A stretch of DNA of 64,000 bases from Marivibrio halodurans (lineage in GTDB: Bacteria > Pseudomonadota > Alphaproteobacteria > UBA8366 > Aestuariispiraceae), in NCBI RefSeq assembly GCF_017963645.1, contig NZ_JAGMWN010000003.1, positions 248,001 to 312,000 on the forward strand, given 5' to 3'. The notes below the pieces were generated by a model. That model saw only the letters and a program-made list of their open reading frames with translations. It searched no databases and was not told where the DNA came from. This document shows positions 55,444 through 63,458 of the stretch, in pieces. The translations under genes were made by a program, and so were the position numbers. Within the stretch, counting starts at the first letter, position 1, and each line of letters opens with the position of its first letter.

Positions 55444-57222
55444 CTACGCGCCCCGCTGCGGACGCATGTCGGCGGGGTCGATGCCGGCGACGACGTTGGG
55501 CTTCTTCATCGCGTCGCGGCGGAAGGGTTCGCCCAATTCCTGGTTCAGGATAACCTCGATGAAGGTGGTGACCTTGTCGGTCATCTGCGCCTTGATCGCG
55601 GCATCGAGCGCCTTGGTCAGCTCGTCCATCGTGGTGACCTGCACGCCCTTATGGCCGCAGGCATCGGCGATCCCGGCATAGCTCACGTCGAGATCGAGTT
55701 CCGTGCCGACGAAATTATCGTCGAACCAAAGCGTGGTGTTCCGCTTCTCCGCGCCCCACTGATAGTTCCGGAAGATCACCATGGTGACCGGCGGCCAGGG
55801 ATCGCGGCCGACGGCGGTCATCTCGTTCATGGAAATACCGAAGGCGCCGTCGCCCGCGAAACCGACCACCGGCACGTCGGGACAGCCGATCTTGGCGCCG
55901 CAGATCGCCGGGAAGCCATAGCCGCAGGGACCGAACAGGCCGGGGGCCAGATATTTCCGCCCTTCCTCGAACACCGGATAGGCATTGCCGATCGCGCAGT
56001 TGTTGCCGATGTCGGAGGAGATGATCGCCTCGCGCGGGAGGGCCGCCTGGATCGCGCGCCAGGCCATGCGCGGCGACATGCGCTCCGGCTCGCGGTCGCG
56101 GGCGCGCTGGTTCCAGCTCGTCCCCGGATCGTCGTCCTCGTGATCCATGGAGGACAGAGCCTGCAGCCAGCGCGAACGGGTCTCCGCCACCAAATCGCGC
56201 CGTGCCTGCCGGCCGCTATCCCCGGCGGAGGCGTCGAGACCGTCCAGAAGACGCTCCGCCACCTGACGGGCATCGCCCTGGATGGCGACGGATACCTTCT
56301 TGGTCAGACCGATCCGGTCGGCGTTGATATCGACCTGGATGACCTTCGCGTCCTTCGGCCAATAATCGATGCCGTAGCAGGGCAAGGTCGAGAAGGGATT
56401 GAGTCGCGTGCCGAGCGCGAGCACCACATCCGCCTGGGCGATCAGTTCCATCGCCGCCTTCGAGCCGTTATAGCCGAGCGGCCCGACCGAGAGCGGATGC
56501 GAACCGGGGAAGGCGTCGTTGTGCTGATAGCCGCAGCAAACCGGCGCGTCCAGCCGTTCCGCCAGGGCGCGCGACGCGTCGATGCCGTTCGCCAGAACGA
56601 CGCCCGCGCCGTTCAGGATCACGGGGAACGAAGCCCCGGACAGCAGCTTCGCCGCCTCCGCGATCGCCTTCTCGCCGCCGGAGGGGCGTTCGATCTCCAC
56701 CACCTGCGGCAGATCGATATCCACCACCTGGGTCCAGAAGTCGCGCGGCACGTTGATCTGGGCCGGGGCGGAACCGCGCCACGCCTTTTCGATCACGCGG
56801 TTCAGCACCTCCGCGATGCGGCTGGGGTCACGCACCTCCTCCTGATAGCAGACCATGTCCTCGAACAGCGCCATCTGCTCGATTTCCTGAAAACCGCCCT
56901 GGCCGATGGTCTTGTTGGCCGCCTGCGGCGTGACCAACAGCATCGGCGTATGGTTCCAGTAGGCCGTCTTGACCGGGGTGACGAAATTGGTGATGCCGGG
57001 ACCGTTCTGGGCGACGGCCATGGCCATCTTGCCGGTCGCGCGGCTATAGCCGTCGGCGATCATCCCGGCGTTACATTCGTGCGCGCAATCCCAGAAGGTG
57101 ATACCGGCCCGGGGAAACAGATCGGATATCGGCATCATGGCCGAGCCGATGATGCCGAAGGCATGCTCGATCCCGTGGCGCTGAAGCACCTTAACGAAGG
57201 CCTCCTCGGTGGTCATCCTCAT
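55444..57222 (-). CDS. xsc: Sulfoacetaldehyde acetyltransferase
   Basis: A 592-residue ThDP enzyme that turns sulfoacetaldehyde and phosphate into acetyl phosphate and sulfite, the sulfonate-cleaving step of taurine and related C2-sulfonate catabolism. ThDP features: the catalytic Glu in WDCAHECNAGM near 50 and the GDGAFGISMNEMTAV Mg-diphosphate motif near 475. Xsc-type runs such as FGIIGSAMMPISDLFP and NYQWGAEKRNTTLWFDDNF are present. No pta or taurine-pyruvate transaminase lies nearby. It is divergent from a PotDABC-like transporter. Confidence 0.92.
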   Translation of the reverse strand: MRMTTEEAFVKVLQRHGIEHAFGIIGSAMMPISDLFPRAGITFWDCAHECNAGMIADGYSRATGKMAMAVAQNGPGITNFVTPVKTAYWNHTPMLLVTPQAANKTIGQGGFQEIEQMALFEDMVCYQEEVRDPSRIAEVLNRVIEKAWRGSAPAQINVPRDFWTQVVDIDLPQVVEIERPSGGEKAIAEAAKLLSGASFPVILNGAGVVLANGIDASRALAERLDAPVCCGYQHNDAFPGSHPLSVGPLGYNGSKAAMELIAQADVVLALGTRLNPFSTLPCYGIDYWPKDAKVIQVDINADRIGLTKKVSVAIQGDARQVAERLLDGLDASAGDSGRQARRDLVAETRSRWLQALSSMDHEDDDPGTSWNQRARDREPERMSPRMAWRAIQAALPREAIISSDIGNNCAIGNAYPVFEEGRKYLAPGLFGPCGYGFPAICGAKIGCPDVPVVGFAGDGAFGISMNEMTAVGRDPWPPVTMVIFRNYQWGAEKRNTTLWFDDNFVGTELDLDVSYAGIADACGHKGVQVTTMDELTKALDAAIKAQMTDKVTTFIEVILNQELGEPFRRDAMKKPNVVAGIDPADMRPQRGA

Positions 57223-57780
57223 GGTGCGTTCCTCCTGTTCCGCGATTAGGGGCCGTGGGCCCGAATTGGCCGTCTTCCGGCGGCACAGGATATCGGGCAG
57301 ATGGACCGGCGGCCACTAGAGCCAGATCGCCCCGAACCGCTGGTCCACCGTCTGGGCCAGTTGCCATGCTCCTCCCCCCCATGCACCATCTGGCCCCATC
57401 CATGGACACCATCTGGCCCTAGCCAAGCGCGGCAATTGTCGGTGACCCTTTCGAGACGTATTGTCGCGTTCGCCCGCTTCGAAATTTTGTTGCGGGTTAT
57501 GCGCTTACCGCGCTGCGGCATGACGACGGCCCGGGCCGTCGAGAGGGGACGGGAGCGCTCATCGCGCTTCGGGATACTTTCCGACAACCCGACCGTCGAG
57601 GAAACCGGACGCCACGGCAACGCGGCGTCCAACGGCATGGGGCCCGAACGGCGGCGACCGTTCACAGAAGCACTCGGCCGGACGTCGAACGAATATAAAG
57701 CGCGGAGGGGCGCTCCGGCCAAGGGCCGGATCCCGCCGCGACGTCTAGGGTCATCGGTTCACTTGGGAGACGAAAGCACC
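57223..57780. promoter_or_regulatory. xsc/ABC transporter divergent control region with repeats
   Basis: A 558-bp non-coding region. CACCATCTGGCCC occurs at 57384 and 57407 (23 bp apart), a near copy CACCGTCTGGGCC is at 57346, and the reverse core GCCAGAT is at 57321. The spacing of about two helical turns suggests a cooperative operator for a sulfonate-responsive regulator. Promoters were not defined. The region 57440-57780 lacks recognisable signals; in-frame codons there before the ATG at 57781 are not coding-like. Confidence 0.6.
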
Positions 57781-58959
57781 ATGAAGAAAGACACCACGAG
57801 CCAGAAATCCTCGCGCGCCACGCAAAAAGCGCTGCGCGGCTTCACCCGCCGGCAACTGCTGAAGAGCGCGGCGGTCACCGGCATCGCCGTCGCGGCCGCG
57901 CCCGCCTTCGTGCGCGACGCCTTCTCCTCCTCCGGCGAGATCAACATCCTGATGTGGTCGGACTATCTGCCGGAACCCTTCATCAAGGCCTTCACGGACG
58001 CCACCGGCATCACGGTCAACTACACCGGCATCGGCTCCAACGAGGAAATCATCAACAAGATGAAGGCGACGCAGGGCCAGGGCTTCGACATCGTCAGCCC
58101 GACCAACATGCGCTCCCTGCAGTGGGAGCCGCTGGAACTGCTGCAACCTTTCGACTACGGCCGTATCCCGAACCTGGAGAACGTCAACCCGGCCATGCTG
58201 AAGGTCGGCGACACGGAGTGGAACTTCGACGGCAAGGGTTCGCACTGGCTGCCGCATATCTGGGGCACCGAGGCGATCGGCTGGCGCATCGACCTCTACA
58301 CCCCGCCGGAAGGCGTTCCGAGCTACGGCGCGGTCTGGGATCCGGCGAACGCCGGCAAGACCATGGGCCGCCCGCACTCGATGATGCTGGGTGCCGGCCT
58401 TTACCTCGAAGGCGCGGGCGAGCTTGCCCCGGGTTCGATGCGCAAGGCCTATGAGAGCGAGGAGGCCATGCGCCCGATCTGGGACCAGGTCACCAAGTTC
58501 TGCATCGACCGGAAGGAGAACATCAAGCTCTTCTGGAACGACGCCGACACGCAGAAGAACGCGCTTCTCAACGAAGGCGTGACCGTCGGCCAGACCTGGG
58601 ACGGCCCGCCGCTCGCCATGAAGACCGAGGGCGAGCCGGTCACCTATCAGGCGCCGAAGGAAGGCGCGCTGGCCTGGGTCGACGGCATGTCCATGCCGGT
58701 CGGGGCGCAGAACGTGGATGCGATCTATACCTTCCTGGAGTTCGCCTACCAGCCGAAGCCGGCCGGCGAGGCGATCGACCACCACGGCTACAACTCCGCC
58801 GTCCTGGGCGCCGACAAGCATGCCGGCGATAGCTACAAGAAGAACTTCGCCGAGGCCTATCCGGGCGACGCGCTCAACAACCTCTGGCCTTGGCCGAAGG
58901 AGCCGGTCTGGTACGCGGAGGTCCGTACCGAGTACCGGAACAAGTTCGTCAACGCGTGA
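57781..58959 (+). CDS. Tat-exported PotD-like substrate-binding protein
   Basis: A 392-residue periplasmic binding protein of the polyamine/iron (PotD/AfuA) class. The Tat signal FTRRQLLKSAAVTG lies at about 21-34 with cleavage near residues 40-45, and a GGGAGA site sits 10 bp upstream of the ATG. The mature protein starts EINILMWSDYLPEPFIKAF, typical of PotD-like proteins. Being divergent from xsc suggests a sulfonate or amine ligand. First gene of an SBP-ATPase-permease-permease operon. The substrate is inferred only from context. Confidence 0.88.
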   Translation: MKKDTTSQKSSRATQKALRGFTRRQLLKSAAVTGIAVAAAPAFVRDAFSSSGEINILMWSDYLPEPFIKAFTDATGITVNYTGIGSNEEIINKMKATQGQGFDIVSPTNMRSLQWEPLELLQPFDYGRIPNLENVNPAMLKVGDTEWNFDGKGSHWLPHIWGTEAIGWRIDLYTPPEGVPSYGAVWDPANAGKTMGRPHSMMLGAGLYLEGAGELAPGSMRKAYESEEAMRPIWDQVTKFCIDRKENIKLFWNDADTQKNALLNEGVTVGQTWDGPPLAMKTEGEPVTYQAPKEGALAWVDGMSMPVGAQNVDAIYTFLEFAYQPKPAGEAIDHHGYNSAVLGADKHAGDSYKKNFAEAYPGDALNNLWPWPKEPVWYAEVRTEYRNKFVNA

Positions 58960-59009
58960 CCGGGCGATCCCGAACACACGTCTGATGCACTTTACTCGAT
59001 AGCCGACGG

Positions 59010-59055
59010 CCGGGATCCGGACGAACGCCTCTGGGGGGAGGCGTCCGGATCCCGG
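59010..59055 (+). repeat. Large hairpin between SBP and ATPase genes
   Basis: A 12-bp stem (CCGGGATCCGGA), a 4-nt bulge and a 6-bp upper stem around a G-rich loop, without a T-run. It probably stabilises or partially terminates the SBP message to give more binding protein than transporter. Confidence 0.75.
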
Positions 59056-59114
59056 TCGGAGGCATCCCGGCGCGCGAAACGCGCGCCCTTCCCCTGCATA
59101 GTCGGAGGCGGCGT

Positions 59115-60218
59115 ATGAGCCAAGCCGCGGTGGAATTGGATTCCGTCACCATCAAGTTCGGTGATTTCGTCGCCGTCCGGGATGTGAATATCGATATCGG
59201 CGACGGGGAATTCTTCAGCTTCCTCGGCCCCTCCGGCTGCGGCAAGACGACCCTGCTGCGCGCGGTCTCCGGCTTCCTGGAGCCGACGGATGGCCATGTG
59301 CGCATTCACGGCAACGACATGGCCGGTATCGGGCCGAATGTGCGCCCCACCGCGCTGATCTTCCAGAATCTGGCGCTCTTCCCGCTTATGACGGTGTGGG
59401 AGAACATCGCCTTCGGGCTCGAGGTGCGCGGCGTCGGCAAACGGGAACGGCGCGACCGCGCGGAGGAACTGCTCGACCTGATCGCGCTGCCCGGCCAAGG
59501 CGACAAGATGGTGAGCGAACTTTCGGGCGGCCAACGACAGCGCGTGGCGATCGCCCGCGCGCTGGCCGTGGAGCCGAAGGTGCTACTGCTCGACGAGCCG
59601 CTCTCGGCCCTCGACCTCAAGCTGCGCCAACATATGCGGACCGAACTGCGCGCCATCCAGCAGCGCGTCGGCATCACTTTCATCTATATCACCCACGACC
59701 AGGGCGAGGCGCTGACCATGTCCGACCGCATCGCGGTCATGAGCGCCGGCGTGGTCGAACAGGTCGGCAAGGGCGCCGACATCTACGACCGCCCCGACAG
59801 CGCCTTCGTGGCCAGCTTCGTGGGCGAGAACAACGCCTTCCGCGGCCGTGTCACGCAAATATCCGGCGATGAAGTGAAGCTGGAAGGGCGGCAGGGCCAA
59901 TTGGTGGGCCGGTTCAATCCCGACAACCCGGTGCGCGAGGGGGACGAAGCCTATCTCTTCGTCCGGCCGGAGAGCTTCAAGTTCGCCGATGCCGCCAATG
60001 CGGACGCCGTCAACACGATCAAGGCCACGGTGCGCGAGGACGAGTTCGAGGGTAGCTTTCACCACCTGATCCTCGCCGCCGGCGAGGATGATTATGTGCG
60101 CATGTCGCTGACCAATGACGGCAGCCATAGCAGCAATCTCAAGGGCGCCGAGCAAAGCGTCCGGTTCGAGCCCGCGCGCGGCGTGGTCTTGCCGATCGGC
60201 CCGCTCGCGACCGAGTAA
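59115..60218 (+). CDS. PotA-like ABC transporter ATPase
   Basis: A 367-residue cytoplasmic ATPase. Walker A GPSGCGKTTLL is near 38, the signature LSGGQRQRVAIARAL near 137, and Walker B VLLLDEPLSALD near 158. The switch His lies in ITHDQGEALTMSD. The C-terminal region (about 240-367) is the TOBE regulatory domain typical of PotA/AfuC. Energises import by the following permeases; GGAGG precedes the start. Confidence 0.95.
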   Translation: MSQAAVELDSVTIKFGDFVAVRDVNIDIGDGEFFSFLGPSGCGKTTLLRAVSGFLEPTDGHVRIHGNDMAGIGPNVRPTALIFQNLALFPLMTVWENIAFGLEVRGVGKRERRDRAEELLDLIALPGQGDKMVSELSGGQRQRVAIARALAVEPKVLLLDEPLSALDLKLRQHMRTELRAIQQRVGITFIYITHDQGEALTMSDRIAVMSAGVVEQVGKGADIYDRPDSAFVASFVGENNAFRGRVTQISGDEVKLEGRQGQLVGRFNPDNPVREGDEAYLFVRPESFKFADAANADAVNTIKATVREDEFEGSFHHLILAAGEDDYVRMSLTNDGSHSSNLKGAEQSVRFEPARGVVLPIGPLATE

Positions 60219-60253
60219 GCCGTCTCCACAGGGTCTAGAGGGGCGAGAATGGC

Positions 60254-61183
60254 ATGAGTCTCAAGCGCTGGATGACAGGCTTCATGGAGAAGAACGGTCT
60301 TCTCGTGGGTCTCTATATCCTGGGCGCGGTGACGCTCTGGATCGTCTTGATGATCGTCCTGCCCCAGCTTTTCATGCTGGACTTCTCGTTCCGCTACAAT
60401 CTGCCCCCGGCGGAAATCGGCGGCCCGAAGGACGTCTACACGCTCTCCAACTACAAATACCTGATCTACGGCAGCGCCGGCAGCGCCGCCGACTATAACT
60501 GGATCGACCTTTCGGTCTTTCTGCAGACGATCATCGCGGCGGTCTTCGTCACGCTGATCGACCTCGCGCTGTGTTATCCGATCGCCTATTACCTTGCCCA
60601 CACGGCGAAGGGGGCGACGGGGCGGCTGCTGATCCTCTCGCTCATCATCCCCTATTGGGTGAATGAAATCCTGCGCGCCTTCGCCTTCCGAATCATTTTC
60701 GGGGCCAGCGGCGTGATCAACAATTTCCTCGTCTATCTCGGCCTGATCGATCAGCCGATCGACTTCATCCGCGAGGATGTCGCGCTCTATACCGGGCTCA
60801 GCTACGCCTACATCCTGCTGATGATCTTCCCGATCTATAACGCCGTGGAGAGCCTGGACCGCAATCAGGTAGAGGCCGCGCGGGACATGGGCTCGGGCTG
60901 GCTGCGCATCCATTGGCGCATCGTCATCCCCTTCGCCAAGCCCGGCATCGCGTCCGGCTGCACCATGGTCTTCATGCTGACGGCCGGCGCGCTGGCGGCG
61001 CCCCAGATCCTGGGCGGGCCGTCCAGCCTGTGGTTCACGCAATTGATCGTGCAATGGTTCAACACCGGCGGTAACTGGCCACGGGGCAGCGCCTATGCGA
61101 TCGCGTTGCTGATCGCGTGCGTCGCCTTCGTGCTGTTCATGATGCGCGTCTTCAAGATCCGGGTGGGAGAGATCGGCCGATGA
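60254..61183 (+). CDS. PotB-like ABC transporter permease
   Basis: A 309-residue inner-membrane permease with six membrane segments. The EAA loop is present in VEAARDMGSGWLRIHWRIVIP, the site that contacts the ATPase. Start MSLKRWMTGFMEKNG. Its end overlaps the next permease by 4 bp (ATGA), so both are made together and should form a heterodimer. Confidence 0.93.
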   Translation: MSLKRWMTGFMEKNGLLVGLYILGAVTLWIVLMIVLPQLFMLDFSFRYNLPPAEIGGPKDVYTLSNYKYLIYGSAGSAADYNWIDLSVFLQTIIAAVFVTLIDLALCYPIAYYLAHTAKGATGRLLILSLIIPYWVNEILRAFAFRIIFGASGVINNFLVYLGLIDQPIDFIREDVALYTGLSYAYILLMIFPIYNAVESLDRNQVEAARDMGSGWLRIHWRIVIPFAKPGIASGCTMVFMLTAGALAAPQILGGPSSLWFTQLIVQWFNTGGNWPRGSAYAIALLIACVAFVLFMMRVFKIRVGEIGR

Positions 61184-62538
61184 AATCCCATCACATGATG
61201 AAGCTGATGATCGGCTTCTATATCGTCCTTTTCTTCGGCTATCTGTTCGGCCCGCTCATCATCATGAGCATCACGGCCTTCAACAGTTCCGATTTTCCGC
61301 GTGTCAGCCCATGGGATTGCTTCACGCTGGAATGGTTCCCGGAACTGCGCCAGGACCGCTTCCTGGTGGAAGGCTTCCAGAACAGCCTGGTGATCGGCGC
61401 GGGCGTCATCGCGTTGGCCGTTCCGATCGGCCTGGCGGGCGCGCTGCTGCTGACGCAGCTCGGGCGGCGGGCGCGTTCCGGCTTCTATACGCTGATGATC
61501 TCGCCGATCCTTGTGCCGGGGGTCGTGCTCGGCATCTCGACCATCATCTTCTGGCGCCGCATGGGCGAGATGATCGGCGTGCCGGGGGAGGATAATTTCC
61601 TCTATGAGGGAATTTTCATGACGATCCTCGGCCAGTCGACCTTCATCTCGGCCTTCACGATGCTGGTCTTCGTCGCACGCCTGCAACGCTTCGATCCGGC
61701 GCAGGAGGAAGCGGCCCTCGACCTCGGCGCGACCAAGCCTCAGGCCTTCCGGAAGGTCCTGCTCCCCTTCCTCAAGCCGGCGATCGGCTCGGCCGCCGTG
61801 CTGGCCTTCCTGGCCAGCTTCGAGAACTACAACACCACCGTCTTCACGATCCTGCAGGACAAGACGCTGACCACCGTGCTGGCGAGCAAGGTGCGCTACG
61901 GCATCGACCCCTCGATCAGCGCGCTGGCGGTGCTGATCGTCTCGCTGACGCTGGTCGCGGCCTTCGTCTACGAAGTGCTGCGCCGCCGCGAGCAGAAGGA
62001 GGCGCGGGAGATCGAGGCCCGCGCCCGCGCCGCCGAACGGCTGGAGATGCAGGAAGTCGCGCAAGGCGAGGGCGGCGAGGACGGCCCGGCGAGGAGCGCC
62101 GCGGAAATCCGCGCCGAACTGCCGGCGGCCTCCGGCAAGGGGTTCACCCTTCAGGCGCATCATCTGGCGATCGTGCTGGCGCTCATCGCGGTCGCGGGCA
62201 TCGCGAAGCTGATGCTGACCGACGATGTCTATGCCGCCACCGCCTGCAAGGAGGAAATCCGGCAGGAGAAACTTGAGCGCCAGCAGGAACTCCTGGAGAA
62301 GCAGCGTCAATTGATGCAGGAGCGTCAGCAGCAGGAACAGGGCGAGAAAGCCCCGCGCAGCGGCGACTACCAGTCCATCTTCGACCCCGGCAATCTGCAG
62401 GGCGACGGAGAGGAAGGCAGCGACGCCGAGCAGGCTCCGGAGGCCCCCGCCACCAGCGACGGCCAGTCCTCCAACGATGGAAAGGATTACCAATCCATCT
62501 TCGACCCGGGGAACCTGCAATCGGAAGAAGGAAACTGA
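61180..62538 (+). CDS. PotC-like permease with unique C-terminal extension
   Basis: A 452-residue membrane protein. Residues 1-265 are an ordinary PotC-like permease, with EAA loop EEAALDLGATKPQAFRKVLLP. PotC proteins are about 265 residues, so the rest is an addition: a charged coil (270-320), an extra membrane segment (about 328-347), a Gln/Glu-rich coiled coil (357-385) and two copies of DYQSIFDPGNLQ (396-407 and 436-447). With the permease C-terminus inside, the last part would be periplasmic. Whether it contacts the SBP or cell wall is open. The start overlaps PotB. Confidence 0.88.
   Translation: MKSHHMMKLMIGFYIVLFFGYLFGPLIIMSITAFNSSDFPRVSPWDCFTLEWFPELRQDRFLVEGFQNSLVIGAGVIALAVPIGLAGALLLTQLGRRARSGFYTLMISPILVPGVVLGISTIIFWRRMGEMIGVPGEDNFLYEGIFMTILGQSTFISAFTMLVFVARLQRFDPAQEEAALDLGATKPQAFRKVLLPFLKPAIGSAAVLAFLASFENYNTTVFTILQDKTLTTVLASKVRYGIDPSISALAVLIVSLTLVAAFVYEVLRRREQKEAREIEARARAAERLEMQEVAQGEGGEDGPARSAAEIRAELPAASGKGFTLQAHHLAIVLALIAVAGIAKLMLTDDVYAATACKEEIRQEKLERQQELLEKQRQLMQERQQQEQGEKAPRSGDYQSIFDPGNLQGDGEEGSDAEQAPEAPATSDGQSSNDGKDYQSIFDPGNLQSEEGN
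62365..62520 (+). repeat. Duplicated 12-residue DYQSIFDPGNLQ motif
   Basis: The two 36-bp copies, at 62365-62400 and 62485-62520, differ at six positions, all of them synonymous third-codon bases. This suggests selection to keep the peptide. Confidence 0.95.
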
Positions 62539-62573
62539 CCAGCGGTCTTCTTCCCCGCCGGCGGTGACGACCG

Positions 62574-63152
62574 TCAATGCCGGCGGCGGTCGGTCTCCTC
62601 TTGCTGATTGATCAACTCGGCGTCGAGCAACGGCGCGGCATCGATCTTCTCGGCGCCCATCATGTTGGCGACCCGTTGCAGGACGGCGACGATCATCGTC
62701 TGCTCCCAATCCTCCAGCGTGGCGAAGCGTGCCGAGAACTGATCATGCAGCGCCATGGGCGCGCGCTTGAGCAGAGCGAACCCCTCCTCCGTCACGCTGA
62801 CATAAACCTTGCGCTTGTCGGTGTCGCCGCGTGTGCGGCGAACCAGACCGTCCTGTTGCAGGCGATCAACGATCGTGGTGACGGAGGCCTGGGCGAGCTT
62901 CACTTCCGCCGCGATCTCTCCCACCGTCATCTCGCCGCTGTCCGCAATCGACTGGAGGACCAGCAATTGCGACGTCGTCAGATTCGTCGCCCGGCCCAAC
63001 GCCTTGGCATGGCTGTCCGTCGCCCGCAACACCCGGCGGATCGCGATCAGGGCATCATTCAGCTTGTCCAAACCCGTGTCCCACCGTGTGCTGGCCGGGG
63101 CCGCATCCATGTTCGCGCCGCCCGACGGTTTCGCCCGTCTTGTATCCGTCAT
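62574..63152 (-). CDS. ectR: EctR-like MarR-family regulator
   Basis: A 192-residue winged-helix repressor. The wHTH covers about 60-125 (LTTSQLLVLQSIADSGEMT, then LAQASVTTIVDRLQQDGLVRRTRGDTDKRKVYV split). The N- and C-terminal dimer helices fit MarR proteins. It is divergent from ectA across a palindrome-rich gap, the EctR arrangement seen in many ectoine producers. It probably represses ectA at low salt. Confidence 0.87.
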   Translation of the reverse strand: MTDTRRAKPSGGANMDAAPASTRWDTGLDKLNDALIAIRRVLRATDSHAKALGRATNLTTSQLLVLQSIADSGEMTVGEIAAEVKLAQASVTTIVDRLQQDGLVRRTRGDTDKRKVYVSVTEEGFALLKRAPMALHDQFSARFATLEDWEQTMIVAVLQRVANMMGAEKIDAAPLLDAELINQQEETDRRRH

Positions 63153-63458
63153 TTCTACCCCCGCCTTTCGGTCCGATCCAGTCCGCGCACCATATCCCGA
63201 ACCGAATCGGGCGCTTCTTTCATCAGATGAATAAAAGATTTATCTCATCAATATTGATGTAATTTTATTACATTAATGATCATCAATGTCCAGATTTTTC
63301 ATGATTTCCTTGGATTAAGGTTGGTTCGCTTGACGAATATATATCGTTTGCCTATATATTTTTCCAGTCAACGCATCGGATGTTGATTGAAATGGGCGCG
63401 CCCGCCCGGACAGAGCGGTCCGCAGGCAGGAAACGCCCGAGAGAAAAGAGCGGGAACC
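63153..63458. promoter_or_regulatory. ectR/ectA divergent control region
   Basis: A 306-bp AT-rich region. ectA promoter: TTGACG (63330-63335), 17-bp spacer, TATATA (63353-63358). Operator candidates: CATCAATATTGATG, a perfect 14-bp palindrome (63246-63259); GTAAT-N3-ATTAC (63259-63271); and CATTAATGATCATCAATG, a near-perfect 18-bp palindrome (63271-63288). They lie between the two genes, 40-85 bp upstream of the ectA -35. Confidence 0.8.

Noticed and set aside
57301-57780. In-frame N-terminal extension of the binding protein
   Set aside because: The Tat signal begins just after 57781, the extension has no coding-like content, and it would put the signal internally.
62556-62588. Hairpin CCGCCGGC...GCCGGCGG as terminator after the transporter operon
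   Set aside because: It overlaps the MarR stop codon and lacks a T-run; left unassigned.
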